Counted from the stretch's first letter, positions 39,617 to 48,038 are shown. The stretch is DNA of 54,584 nucleotides from Mycetocola sp. (GCF_025464835.1 NZ_JAODMP010000003.1:1-54584), one strand, 5' to 3'. Notes: generated by a model not told the origin, from the letters alone. Translations and numbers: made by a program.

Positions 39617-40834
39617 ATGACGATCTCCGCGCCGGAAGCAACAACCACAAAGCTCGAGAACACCGGGCAGCTGGGCTACAAGAAGCACACCGACGGCGGA
39701 TGGGGACTCGTCCCGATCCAAACCCGTTCCGAGCGATTCGCCTCGACCAACGTCGAAGATTTCCCCGCGGTCACCGGGCGTGAAGCGGTCTGGAAGCTCA
39801 CCCCCATCGACCGGGTAGCCGATCTGATCGACGGCCCGCTCGACGGCGGCGTCTACGACATCGACGCGACGCTGGTCGAGGGCGTCGACGTCCGCTGGGT
39901 CGACAGGACGGACACCCGGATCGGCAGCGCGGGCACGCCGGAAGAACGGGCATCGGCCAACGCCTGGACACAGTTCGAGAAGGCTCTCGCGATCACGGTC
40001 TCCGGCGAAGAGGCGAAGACCGTCCGCGTCCGCCGCTCGGACCTGGGCTCCGGCGCCCGTGCTGCGCACGTTATCCTCGAGGCAAAACCGTTCAGCACCG
40101 GCCTCGTGATCCTCGCGAACACGGGTTCATCGCTCCTCACCGAGAACGTCGAAATCCTCGTCGGCGAGGGTGCCAACCTCACGGTGGTGACCGTCCAGCA
40201 GTGGGACGACGACGCCGTCCACCTCGCGTCGCATTTCACGACCGTTGGCCGTGACGCTCGTGTGAAGCACGTCGTCGTCACTCTCGGCGGGAGCGTCGTC
40301 CGGGTCAACCCGTCAACGCACCTCAACGCCCAGGGCGGCGAGGTCGAAGCTCTCGGACTCTACTTCGCGGATGCCGGGCAGCACCTGGAACAGCAGGTTT
40401 ACGTCGACCACGACGCACCGCACACCCGCAGCCGGGTCACATACAAGGGCGCACTCCAGGGTGCAGGCGCACGCACCGTATGGGTCGGCGATGTCCTCAT
40501 CCGCCAGAGCGCGACCGGCACCGACAGCTACGAGCAGAACCGTAACCTCGTCCTCACCGACGGCACGCGGGCGGATTCCATTCCCAACCTCGAAATCGAG
40601 ACCGGGGACATCGCCGGCGCAGGCCATGCGAGTGCCACCGGCCGATTCGATGACGAGCAGCTGTTCTACCTGCAGGCTCGTGGCATCCCCGAAGAGGAGG
40701 CGCGCCGCCTGGTCGTGCGCGGATTCCTCACCGAGATCGTGCAGCAGATCGGCGACCCCGAACTCGAGGAAAGACTCGAAATCGCGATCGAAGAAGAACT
40801 GAACGGAACCAGCCTCTCGACGGACGGCCGCTAG
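39617..40834 (+). CDS. sufD: Fe-S cluster assembly protein SufD
   Basis: A SufB paralogue forming the scaffold heterodimer. The 405-aa protein has the beta-helix core and the family end FYLQARGIPEEEARRLVVRGFLTEI, with histidines in YVDHDAPHTRS at the interface region. ATG 39617 directly follows the sufB TAA, and GGAAGG in the sufB tail can serve as its ribosome-binding site. Confidence 0.94.
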   Translation: MTISAPEATTTKLENTGQLGYKKHTDGGWGLVPIQTRSERFASTNVEDFPAVTGREAVWKLTPIDRVADLIDGPLDGGVYDIDATLVEGVDVRWVDRTDTRIGSAGTPEERASANAWTQFEKALAITVSGEEAKTVRVRRSDLGSGARAAHVILEAKPFSTGLVILANTGSSLLTENVEILVGEGANLTVVTVQQWDDDAVHLASHFTTVGRDARVKHVVVTLGGSVVRVNPSTHLNAQGGEVEALGLYFADAGQHLEQQVYVDHDAPHTRSRVTYKGALQGAGARTVWVGDVLIRQSATGTDSYEQNRNLVLTDGTRADSIPNLEIETGDIAGAGHASATGRFDDEQLFYLQARGIPEEEARRLVVRGFLTEIVQQIGDPELEERLEIAIEEELNGTSLSTDGR

Positions 40835-40836
40835 AG

Positions 40837-41160
40837 GTGGCCGATCTCGTCTGCGCCCTCAGCGACCTCAAGGTCAACGAGGCGAAACGTGTCGTCGTGC
40901 AAGGCAAACCGATCGCGCTCGTCCTCGACGGCAACGGAGAAGTCCACGCGATCGGTGACACCTGCACCCACGGAGACATCTCGCTGTCCGAGGGTTTCGT
41001 CGAGGACGACACCCTCGAATGCTGGGCGCACGGCTCCCAGTTCTCCCTTCTCACCGGCAAGCCTCTGTCGCTTCCCGCCTACGAACCCGTCCCGGTCTAC
41101 CTGGTCCAGCTGACTGACGGCAACATTTTCATCGACCCGACCGTAACGAAAGAGATCTGA
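40837..41160 (+). CDS. Rieske [2Fe-2S] ferredoxin-like protein
   Basis: A small Rieske protein (107 aa) with the cluster ligands in DTCTHGDISLSEG and LECWAHGSQFSL (C-x-H ... C-x2-H). It matches the ferredoxin subunits of non-haem iron oxygenases in size. It sits between sufD and sufC, starting 2 bp after sufD (GTG 40837) and ending 4 bp before sufC. A role in electron supply to Suf, or as an early client, is inferred from position alone. Confidence 0.9.
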   Translation: MADLVCALSDLKVNEAKRVVVQGKPIALVLDGNGEVHAIGDTCTHGDISLSEGFVEDDTLECWAHGSQFSLLTGKPLSLPAYEPVPVYLVQLTDGNIFIDPTVTKEI

Positions 41161-41164
41161 GCTC

Positions 41165-41929
41165 ATGGCTGTACTTGAAATCCGCGACCTGCACGTCAGC
41201 GTCCAGACCGAACAGGGATCCAAGCCCATCCTGCGCGGTGTCGACCTCACCATCAAAAAGGGCGAGACCCACGCCATCATGGGCCCCAACGGCTCAGGCA
41301 AGTCCACGCTCGCCTACACGATCGCCGGTCACCCGAAGTACACGGTCGACTCAGGGTCGATCACCCTCGACGGCCAGGACGTCCTCGCGATGACCGTCGA
41401 CGAGCGCGCCCGCGCTGGTCTCTTCCTTGCCATGCAGTACCCGGTCGAGATCCCCGGTGTCACCGTCACGAACTTCCTCCGCACGGCCAAGACAGCCATC
41501 GACGGTGAGGCGCCGCCCATCCGTCACTGGATCAAGGACGTCAAGTCCTCGATGAAGAACCTTCGGATGGATTCGACCTTCGCCGAGCGCAACGTCAACG
41601 AAGGATTCTCCGGCGGCGAGAAAAAGCGTCACGAGGTCCTCCAGATGGAGCTGCTCAAGCCCACCTTCGCCGTCCTCGATGAGACCGACTCCGGACTCGA
41701 CGTCGACGCTCTGAAGATCGTCTCCGAAGGCGTCAACCGTGCCAAGGAGAACACCAACCTCGGTGTGCTCCTCATCACCCACTACACGCGCATCCTCCGC
41801 TACATCAAGCCGGACTTCGTGCACGTCTTCGTCGATGGCCGCATCGCCGAGCAGGGCGGCCCTGAACTCGCCGACCGGCTCGAGGACGAGGGTTACGACC
41901 GCTTCCTCGTCGGCGAAGCGACAGCGTAG
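41165..41929 (+). CDS. sufC: Fe-S cluster assembly ATPase SufC
   Basis: The ABC-type ATPase of SufBC2D. The 254-aa protein has Walker A MGPNGSGKSTLAYTI, the SufC-specific signature FSGGEKKRHEVLQM, Walker B AVLDETDSGLDVDAL and the H-loop LITHYTRIL. It belongs to the operon sufB-sufD-Rieske-sufC. Its stop codon overlaps a -10-like box for the next gene. Confidence 0.96.
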   Translation: MAVLEIRDLHVSVQTEQGSKPILRGVDLTIKKGETHAIMGPNGSGKSTLAYTIAGHPKYTVDSGSITLDGQDVLAMTVDERARAGLFLAMQYPVEIPGVTVTNFLRTAKTAIDGEAPPIRHWIKDVKSSMKNLRMDSTFAERNVNEGFSGGEKKRHEVLQMELLKPTFAVLDETDSGLDVDALKIVSEGVNRAKENTNLGVLLITHYTRILRYIKPDFVHVFVDGRIAEQGGPELADRLEDEGYDRFLVGEATA

Positions 41930-41932
41930 GCT
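41927..41932 (+). promoter_or_regulatory. Candidate -10 (TAGGCT) for leaderless sufT
   Basis: TAGGCT overlaps the sufC stop codon and is followed by exactly 6 nt and the ATG at 41939. This allows sufT to be transcribed apart from the operon. It rests on spacing only. Confidence 0.4.
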
Positions 41933-41938
41933 TCGATC

Positions 41939-42268
41939 ATGGTGACGACTCTGAGCCCGCAGCGCTTCGACGAAATCGAAGAGGCTCTCAAGGAAGTGAT
42001 GGATCCCGAACTCGGGATCAACATCGTCGACCTCGGACTGATCTACGACCTGGGCTGGGATGAGGAGAACGACGCGCTCATCATCCACATGACGCTGACC
42101 TCTGCCGGATGCCCGCTGACCGACGTCCTCGAAGAACAGACCGGCCAGGCACTGGACGGCGTCGTCGACGCGTTCCGGATCAACTGGGTCTGGATGCCAC
42201 CGTGGGGTCCGGAGAAGATCACGGACGACGGCCGAGACATGATGCGGGCGCTCGGCTTCTCGATCTGA
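41939..42268 (+). CDS. sufT: SufT / DUF59 (MIP18-family) Fe-S maturation protein
   Basis: A 109-aa DUF59 protein helping Fe-S cluster maturation or delivery. The conserved MDPELGINIVDLGLIYDL and MTLTSAGCPLTDVL (conserved Cys) are clear, with a VNWVWMPPWGPEKITDD-type C-terminal segment (INWVWMPPWGP). It follows sufC by 9 bp, the usual place for sufT in actinobacteria. No sufS or sufU follows. Confidence 0.9.
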   Translation: MVTTLSPQRFDEIEEALKEVMDPELGINIVDLGLIYDLGWDEENDALIIHMTLTSAGCPLTDVLEEQTGQALDGVVDAFRINWVWMPPWGPEKITDDGRDMMRALGFSI

Positions 42269-42282
42269 CGAATCCGAACGGA

Positions 42283-42288
42283 TATGGT
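42283..42288 (+). promoter_or_regulatory. Candidate -10 (TATGGT) for the PatB/MalY gene
   Basis: TATGGT, 6 nt, then ATG 42295. The GGAGG in the spacer touches the ATG and is too close to serve as a ribosome-binding site. Confidence 0.45.
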
Positions 42289-42294
42289 CGGAGG

Positions 42295-43506
42295 ATGGCA
42301 GCTGTCACCTCCGACCCCATCGACATCCTGCGTTCCCGCACGAGCGAGAAGTGGGCAGAGCATCCGGAAGACGTTCTGCCGATGTTCGTCGCTGAAATGG
42401 ATTACCCGCTCGCCGAACCGATCCGACGTGCGCTGCACGACGCGATCGATCGAGGCGATGCGGGATATGTCGCATCGAGCAACCCTCTTGCTACCGCTTT
42501 CCGCGGTTTCGCGCAGCGCCGCTGGGGCTGGGATCTGACCGGTGCGAGGCTGCTCTCGACGGCCGATGTGAGCATGGGCATCGTCGAGATCCTCCGCCAG
42601 GTCACCGAGCCGGGGGACCGGGTGGTGATCACGCCACCGGTCTACCCGCCGTTCTTCGACCTCGTCGCAGAGGCGGGCGCATCCGTCGCTGCGGTTCCGC
42701 TTGTGGACGCCGGTGCCGGGCTGCGCCTCGATCTGCACGCACTCGAGCGAGCGTTCGCCGCGGGTGCCCGCGCATTCGTGCTGTGCAATCCGCACAACCC
42801 GCTCGGGCATCCGCACAGCCGGGATGAGCTCACGGAGCTCGCCGATCTGGCCGCCGCGTACGGCGTCCGGGTGATCAGTGACGAGATTCACGCCCCGCTC
42901 GTCCACCCGGGGTCCACGTTCACGCCGTACCTCAGCGTCTCCGAATCCGCCCGGGCGTCGGGTTTCGCGTTGCACTCAGCCAGTAAGGCCTGGAACATCG
43001 CTGGCCTGAAGTGCGCTCTCCTGGTGGCGGAGGGGGATGAGCCTGCCCGGATCCTCGACCGGATGCCGTACGAGGTCACCTGGCGAACCGGCCAGTTCGG
43101 GATGCTCGCCTCGACGGCGGCGTACACCGACGGCGACGAGTGGCTCGACGGCGTCCTCAGCTCGCTCACCTCGAACCTGGATCTGCTCGACCGTCTCCTG
43201 CGGGAGCACCTCCCCGAGGTCAGCTGGTGCAGGCCTGAGGCGAGCTATTTGGCCTGGCTCGATTTCCGTGGTCGCGGCTGGGGGAACGACCCCGCCGAAC
43301 ATATCCTCCGCGAAGCGAAGGTCGCGCTCAGTCCTGGCCCCGGATTCGGTGAGCCTGGTGCCGGATTCGCGCGGATGAACATCGCGTGCTCGCCCGGGCT
43401 GCTGGAGGGGGCCATCCGGCGAATCGCCGCCGTGCCGCCAGGAACGCGCACCGGAGAGCCGGGGAGTCAGACGGGCGCGGGCGAGATCCCAGCCAGGGCC
43501 ACGTAG
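42295..43506 (+). CDS. PLP-dependent aminotransferase, PatB/MalY (cystathionine beta-lyase-like)
   Basis: A 403-aa fold type I PLP enzyme. PLP-binding features are YPPFFDLV, LCNPHNPLGH (cofactor ring contact), VISDEIHAPLV (Asp to PLP nitrogen) and the Schiff-base lysine in HSASKAWNIAGLKCA. The MalY/PatB group are C-S lyases acting on cystathionine or cysteine conjugates, and class I/II aminotransferases share the fold. The last 30 residues (PPGTRTGEPGSQTGAGE..) are low complexity. It could supply sulfur chemistry beside the suf genes, but that is only an inference. Confidence 0.88.
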   Translation: MAAVTSDPIDILRSRTSEKWAEHPEDVLPMFVAEMDYPLAEPIRRALHDAIDRGDAGYVASSNPLATAFRGFAQRRWGWDLTGARLLSTADVSMGIVEILRQVTEPGDRVVITPPVYPPFFDLVAEAGASVAAVPLVDAGAGLRLDLHALERAFAAGARAFVLCNPHNPLGHPHSRDELTELADLAAAYGVRVISDEIHAPLVHPGSTFTPYLSVSESARASGFALHSASKAWNIAGLKCALLVAEGDEPARILDRMPYEVTWRTGQFGMLASTAAYTDGDEWLDGVLSSLTSNLDLLDRLLREHLPEVSWCRPEASYLAWLDFRGRGWGNDPAEHILREAKVALSPGPGFGEPGAGFARMNIACSPGLLEGAIRRIAAVPPGTRTGEPGSQTGAGEIPARAT

Positions 43507-43571
43507 ACTGTCGGGTTGACCCCTTTGTTTATCGCGCCGCTTTTGGCGCGCCGTCAAGAATTGGACCTGCT
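43504..43571 (+). promoter_or_regulatory. Promoter and structured leader of the ABC-F gene
   Basis: TAGACT (43504-43509) overlaps the preceding stop codon, so transcription would start near 43516. A TTG there opens a 20-codon reading frame (MTPLFIAPLLARRQELDLLC) that ends at 43578, overlapping the ABC-F start. A hairpin cgcgcc-gctttt-ggcgcg lies at 43533-43550 within it. This resembles leader-peptide control of ribosome-protection ABC-F genes. The peptide start is weak because T is an uncommon first base. Confidence 0.35.
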
Positions 43572-45170
43572 TTGCTGAGTGTGCACGATCTCGAAATTCG
43601 CGTCGGGGCACGGGTTCTCATGGACGAGGTCAATTTCCGCGTCTCCGATGGTGACAAGATCGGCCTCGTCGGCCGCAACGGCGCTGGGAAGACCACGCTG
43701 ACGAAGGTTCTCGCCGGCGAACTGCAGCCGTCGAAGGGCAAGGTGGAACGTTCGGGAGAACTCGGCTACCTCCCTCAGGATCCCCGTTCAGGCGACCCTC
43801 AAGAACTCGCGCGCACCCGCATCCTCAACGCTCGAGGACTCGGCAGCCTCGTCCTCGGCATGCAGGAAGCCACGATGGGAATGGCGTCGCCGGATGCCGC
43901 GACGAGTGCCGCCGCGATGAAAAAGTACGGGAACCTCGAAGAACGGTTCCAGATGCTCGGCGGCTACGCCGCCGAAGCGGAAGCCGCGTCGATCGCCAGC
44001 AACCTCAACCTGCCTGACCGGATTCTCGACCAGCAGTTGAAGACGTTGTCCGGCGGGCAGCGCCGGCGGATCGAACTGGCCAGGATCCTGTTCTCCGATG
44101 CCCGCACAATGATCCTCGACGAACCGACGAACCACCTCGACGCCGACTCGGTGACCTGGCTCCGAGAGTTCCTCAAGACATACACCGGCGGGTTCATCGT
44201 CATCACCCACGACGTGGAACTCGTCGGCGAAACCGTCAACAAGGTGTTCTATCTCGACGGAAACCGTCAGGTCATCGACGTCTACAACATGAACTGGAAG
44301 AACTACCAGCGTCAGCGTGAAGCCGACGAGGAACGACGCAAGAAGGAACGCGTCAACGTCGAGAAGAAGGCAACGTCGCTCCAGCTCCAGGCCGCTCGTT
44401 TCGGCGCCAAGGCGTCCAAAGCAGCGTCAGCGCACCAGATGGTCGCCAGGGCCGAGAAAATGCTCTCCGGCCTCGACGAGGTGCGTACCGTCGAGCGCGT
44501 CGCCAAACTGCGGTTCCCCGACCCCGCTCCGTGCGGGCGGACACCGCTGATGGCGTCGAATCTGTCGCGCAGCTACGGCTCGCTGGAGATCTTCACGGCC
44601 GTGGACCTCGCCGTCGACCGCGGTTCGAAGGTTGTGGTTCTCGGCCTCAACGGTGCCGGAAAGACGACACTGCTGCGTATTCTCGCTGGTGTCGACAAAC
44701 CAGACACCGGGCAGGTCGAACCGGGCCACGGCCTCAGGATCGGCTATTTCGCGCAGGAGCACGAGACGCTCGACGTCAAGCGAAGCGTCCTTGAGAACAT
44801 GGTGTCCAGTTCACCGAACATCACCGAAACCGAGGCGCGAAAGGTCCTCGGATCCTTCCTGTTCACCGGCGACGACTCACACAAGCCCGCCGGCGTCCTG
44901 TCCGGTGGGGAGAAGACACGACTGGCACTTGCCATGATCGTCGTTTCAGGGGCGAATGTTCTGCTTCTCGATGAGCCGACGAACAACCTCGACCCCGCGA
45001 GCCGCGCCGAGATCCTCGACGCCCTTGCGCATTTCACCGGCGCTGTCGTCCTGGTCAGCCACGACGAGGGGGCTGTCCAGGCGCTCAACCCCGAGCGGGT
45101 CCTCATCCTGCCTGACGGCGTCGAGGACCACTGGAACAAGGATTACCTCGAACTGATCGAGCTGGCCTGA
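43572..45170 (+). CDS. ABC-F family ATPase (ribosome-associated)
   Basis: A 532-aa soluble protein with two ABC domains and no membrane part. Walker A motifs are GRNGAGKTTLTK and GLNGAGKTTLLR, signatures LSGGQRRRIELA and LSGGEKTRLALA, and Walker B DEPTNHLDADS and DEPTNNLDPAS. A charged linker (about residues 235-310, rich in K/R/E) is the P-site tRNA interaction motif of ABC-F factors, which act on ribosomes in translation or antibiotic protection. The subfamily cannot be fixed by eye. The start is TTG 43572, giving the family-typical N-terminus LSVHDLEIRVGARVLM. It converges on SURF1 with a 3-bp gap. Confidence 0.9.
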   Translation: MLSVHDLEIRVGARVLMDEVNFRVSDGDKIGLVGRNGAGKTTLTKVLAGELQPSKGKVERSGELGYLPQDPRSGDPQELARTRILNARGLGSLVLGMQEATMGMASPDAATSAAAMKKYGNLEERFQMLGGYAAEAEAASIASNLNLPDRILDQQLKTLSGGQRRRIELARILFSDARTMILDEPTNHLDADSVTWLREFLKTYTGGFIVITHDVELVGETVNKVFYLDGNRQVIDVYNMNWKNYQRQREADEERRKKERVNVEKKATSLQLQAARFGAKASKAASAHQMVARAEKMLSGLDEVRTVERVAKLRFPDPAPCGRTPLMASNLSRSYGSLEIFTAVDLAVDRGSKVVVLGLNGAGKTTLLRILAGVDKPDTGQVEPGHGLRIGYFAQEHETLDVKRSVLENMVSSSPNITETEARKVLGSFLFTGDDSHKPAGVLSGGEKTRLALAMIVVSGANVLLLDEPTNNLDPASRAEILDALAHFTGAVVLVSHDEGAVQALNPERVLILPDGVEDHWNKDYLELIELA

Positions 45171-45173
45171 CGC

Positions 45174-46019
45174 TCAGCGCAGGGATGCGTCGAGGAGGTC
45201 GTCCTCGACGTCGGCGTCGGAGCGCTTGGCCACGCGCTTGCGTTCACGCTCGGCCGCGCGCGCCTGCTCCGCCGGGTCATCGGCGTTGAGGTGACGGTAT
45301 TCCTCGCGGATGGCGTAACCGAGGAACGCGAACCCCAGCAACCCGAAGACGATCCACTGCAGCGCGTACGACAGGTGTGAGCCCTCGTCGAGTTCCGGTT
45401 TGAAGGCGGGAAGCGGGCGGTCCTGCGCCGGTGGGGGTGTTTCTGACGCCAGCAACCCGTACGCGCCGGTGTAGACCGGAGCGTCGATCCGGTCGTCGAA
45501 CTGCGAAAGCTCAACCGTCGCGATCTGCCCCTCGGCGGCGCTGCGTCCCGCGAGGGCCGGCTCGCCCGGCTTCAGCCGTACCGTCACGGTGACCTCGCCC
45601 GTCGGTGGTGCTGGGACCACATCGGGGAGGTCCTGGGCGTTGCCAGTCGGAAGCCATCCCCGGTCGACGACGAAGACGCTGCCGTCGGTCATCCGCAACG
45701 GGGTGAGTACTTCGAAACCGGGCTGGCCGTTCCTGGGCCGGTTGCGCACGAGAACCTGCGCCTCTTCGAGGTAACTGCCGGTGATCACGACCGGTGTCCA
45801 TTCGAGGTCATCCTGCCAGGATTCGGGCGAGAGAAGCACCTCGGTGAGGGGAATCGGATCGTTCTCGTAGTTGTCGAGAACCCGTGAGTTCTCAAGCTTC
45901 TTCTCCTCGAGCCGTGACACCTGCCAGTGGGAAAGCAGCACACAGACGACCGCGAAGATCACGGCGACGGCCAGGTAGCCGAACCATCGTTTGCTGATCA
46001 CGAATCGCCAGTTCTTCAC
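45174..46019 (-). CDS. SURF1-family cytochrome oxidase assembly protein
   Basis: A 281-aa membrane protein for cytochrome c oxidase biogenesis. It has an N-terminal transmembrane helix (YLAVAVIFAVVCVLLSHWQVSRL; the typical W-Q pair follows) and an external SURF1 domain with VLVRNRPRNGQPGFEVLTPL and VFVVDRGWLP. A second helix lies near the C-terminus (LQWIVFGLLGFAFLGYAIREE), followed by a charged tail. It is the last of three overlapping minus-strand genes. It fits functionally with ctaA and ctaB 8 kb away. Confidence 0.9.
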   Translation of the reverse strand: MKNWRFVISKRWFGYLAVAVIFAVVCVLLSHWQVSRLEEKKLENSRVLDNYENDPIPLTEVLLSPESWQDDLEWTPVVITGSYLEEAQVLVRNRPRNGQPGFEVLTPLRMTDGSVFVVDRGWLPTGNAQDLPDVVPAPPTGEVTVTVRLKPGEPALAGRSAAEGQIATVELSQFDDRIDAPVYTGAYGLLASETPPPAQDRPLPAFKPELDEGSHLSYALQWIVFGLLGFAFLGYAIREEYRHLNADDPAEQARAAERERKRVAKRSDADVEDDLLDASLR

Positions 46020-46240
46020 GATGCCCCCTTCGGGCTCAGGGGGACGGTGGTGACCGGGAAGTCCCGGGCAGCGAGGAAGTCGTGCAGGTAGCCGCGGTGC
46101 TCATCGCACGCGAGCCAGACCTTCACCCGGTCTTCCGGGTGGATCTTCGGATTGCGCCACTCGATCCGCCATCCGGCCGTGGCTGGGCACCCGGCCCGCG
46201 AGCAGGTGAACTGCGCGGGCTCCTGGAACAGTCCGATCAT
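46016..46240 (-). CDS. Small conserved protein with CxxxxC/Cxx(H) motif
   Basis: A 74-aa protein I do not recognise by function. It has CSRAGC near the N-terminus and LACDEHRGYLHDFL later, a spacing that could bind zinc (about C13, C18, C45, H48). The two ends overlap neighbours by ATGA (DUF3099 gene upstream, SURF1 downstream), showing that it is a real coding gene tied to oxidase assembly. It is predicted to be cytoplasmic, with no hydrophobic segment. Confidence 0.75.
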   Translation of the reverse strand: MIGLFQEPAQFTCSRAGCPATAGWRIEWRNPKIHPEDRVKVWLACDEHRGYLHDFLAARDFPVTTVPLSPKGAS

Positions 46241-46539
46241 GACGCCTGTCGGTCCTGCTCGTCGTGCTCAGACGTTTTCCGCTCGGGGATGGCGACAACA
46301 CCGCCGGGGCGCAGCACCGTCGTGTCAACACTTGGCGCACCGACGTTGGCGAGCACGACAGCGACATATGGCAGGCAGATCGCTCCTGCCGCGCACACGA
46401 ACAGCCACCAGCCATCGACGAACAGCATCATCACAAGACACACCACACGGATGCTCATAGCAATCGTGTACTTGAGCATTCGTGCTCGTCGGTCCGCATC
46501 CGGCGACGGCGGCAGTGAGGTGATGGATGGTTGTTTCAT
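46237..46539 (-). CDS. DUF3099 family membrane protein
   Basis: A 100-aa protein with two hydrophobic segments (about 27-46, IAMSIRVVCLVMMLFVDGWW, and 48-68, FVCAAGAICLPYVAVVLANVG) after an N-terminal basic stretch, as in DUF3099 proteins of actinobacteria. The function is unknown. It is the first gene of the overlapping run with the small Cys protein and SURF1, which suggests a link to respiratory oxidase assembly. The ATG overlaps nothing upstream, and its promoter faces that of fabG. Confidence 0.7.
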   Translation of the reverse strand: MKQPSITSLPPSPDADRRARMLKYTIAMSIRVVCLVMMLFVDGWWLFVCAAGAICLPYVAVVLANVGAPSVDTTVLRPGGVVAIPERKTSEHDEQDRQAS

Positions 46540-46547
46540 TCACTCCA

Positions 46548-46557
46548 AGACTACGCT
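46548..46557. promoter_or_regulatory. Overlapping divergent -10 elements (DUF3099 / fabG)
   Basis: TACGCT (plus strand, 46552-46557) points to fabG, and TAGTCT (minus strand, 46548-46553) points to the DUF3099 gene, 8 nt from its ATG. The two boxes share bases, so both promoters could not be occupied at once. No strong -35 is visible in either direction. Confidence 0.35.
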
Positions 46558-46636
46558 TGTTTGCGCACCCCAGCAGGGTCAGGGGACATCCCCCACCCGC
46601 ACGAGCTGGGAATTCACCCCACAACGGAAGGCCGAC

Positions 46637-47359
46637 ATGCCCCACTCTGAGAACTCCCCGCGCACGGTACTCGTCACAGGCGGGAACCGCGGAATCGGCT
46701 ACGCAATCGCGGAGGAGTTCGTCGCACTCGGGCACCGGGTCGCCGTCACAGCACGGTCCGGCGAGGGCCCGGCCGGCAGCCTCACCGTCCGCGCCGACGT
46801 CACCGACGCCGACTCGATCGATGCAGCATTCAGCGAGATCGAGCAGAAGCTCGGACCGGTCGAGGTCGTGGTCGCCAACGCGGGGATCACCCGAGACACG
46901 CTTCTGATGCGGATGAGCGAGGACGACTTCGACAGCGTGGTGAACACGAACCTCGGCGGCTCGTTCCGGGTGGTCAAGCGTGCGTCCAAGGGCATGCTCA
47001 AAGCCCGGTTCGGCCGGATCGTGCTCATCTCGAGCGTCGTCGGCTTGTACGGCGGCCCCGGCCAGGTGAACTACGCGGCGTCGAAGGCCGGCCTCGTTGG
47101 GATGGCCCGCTCGATCACGCGCGAACTCGGCGCGCGGGGCATCACGGCCAATGTCATCGCCCCCGGTTTCATCGAGACGGACATGACCGCCGAGCTACCA
47201 GAGGCAACCCAGGCGGAATACAAGAAGGGCATTCCGGCCGGGCGGTTCGCGACACCGACCGAGGTCGCGAAAGTCGTCGCCTGGGTCGCCGGCGACGACG
47301 CCGGCTACATCTCAGGGGCGGTCATCCCGGTCGACGGCGGACTCGGGATGGGCCACTGA
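46637..47359 (+). CDS. fabG: 3-Oxoacyl-ACP reductase (FabG, SDR family)
   Basis: A short-chain dehydrogenase of 240 aa with the Rossmann glycine motif TGGNRGIGYAI (about 14-24), NAG (VVANAGI), catalytic Ser in LISSVVGLYG, Tyr-x3-Lys in VNYAASKAGLV and the C-terminal GYISGAVIPVDGGLGM. In mycobacteria FabG1 (MabA) performs the reductive step of fatty acid elongation; here no ACP or ketosynthase genes lie nearby, so the annotation rests on sequence. CGGAAGG precedes ATG 46637. It converges on serB. Confidence 0.88.
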   Translation: MPHSENSPRTVLVTGGNRGIGYAIAEEFVALGHRVAVTARSGEGPAGSLTVRADVTDADSIDAAFSEIEQKLGPVEVVVANAGITRDTLLMRMSEDDFDSVVNTNLGGSFRVVKRASKGMLKARFGRIVLISSVVGLYGGPGQVNYAASKAGLVGMARSITRELGARGITANVIAPGFIETDMTAELPEATQAEYKKGIPAGRFATPTEVAKVVAWVAGDDAGYISGAVIPVDGGLGMGH

Positions 47360-47366
47360 CCGCGGG

Positions 47367-48038
47367 TCAGCCGCGCAGCCCAAGCAGAGGCAGGACGTCT
47401 GCGAGGTCGACGTGGTCGAGGACCACGTCGGCCTGCTCGCGGACGGCGGGTTTGGCGTTGAAAGCGACGCTGAGCCCGGCAACGCCCATCATCAGCAGGT
47501 CATTCGCACCATCGCCGATCGCGATCGTCCGCGAGGCCGGCACACCGGCATCCGCTGCCCATTCCAGGAGGGCGGACGCCTTCGCGCCGGCATCGACGAT
47601 AGGACCGTCGACGCGTCCGGACAGGAGGCTGCCGGACAGCTCGAGCCGGTTGGCTCGCCAGACGTCGAGACCGAGCGTTGCTGCGAGTGGATCGAGCAGT
47701 TCGTGGAAGCCCCCGGACACGACGCCGACCCGGCCGCCCGCGGCCTGGATCCCCGCGATGAGCTCGTGCACGCCGCGCGTGGGACGGATCCGGCCGGACA
47801 CTGTCCGGAAGACGGACTCGTGCAGCCCGGCGAGCGTGGCGACCCGACCCCGAAGGCTCTCCGCGAAGTCCAGTTCGCCGCGCATCGCACGTTCGGTCAC
47901 ATCGGCGACGAGGTCGAGCGAGCCTGCCTCCTCGGCGAGGAGTTCGATGACTTCGTTCTCGATCAGGGTGGAGTCGGCATCGAGCACGACGAGGAACCGG
48001 GCCGGCACCTGGGGCGACGGCGGAAGGGAAGAGCTCAT
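47367..48038 (-). CDS. serB: Phosphoserine phosphatase
   Basis: A HAD-superfamily enzyme hydrolysing O-phosphoserine to serine. The 223-aa protein has the catalytic DADST ([16 protein letters not shown]), [16 protein letters not shown] (motif II Ser), the conserved lysine region ([10 protein letters not shown]) and [12 protein letters not shown] (motif III/IV). It lacks the N-terminal ACT domain of longer SerB forms. Its ATG overlaps the glgC stop by 4 nt. Confidence 0.92.
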   Translation of the reverse strand: MSSSLPPSPQVPARFLVVLDADSTLIENEVIELLAEEAGSLDLVADVTERAMRGELDFAESLRGRVATLAGLHESVFRTVSGRIRPTRGVHELIAGIQAAGGRVGVVSGGFHELLDPLAATLGLDVWRANRLELSGSLLSGRVDGPIVDAGAKASALLEWAADAGVPASRTIAIGDGANDLLMMGVAGLSVAFNAKPAVREQADVVLDHVDLADVLPLLGLRG

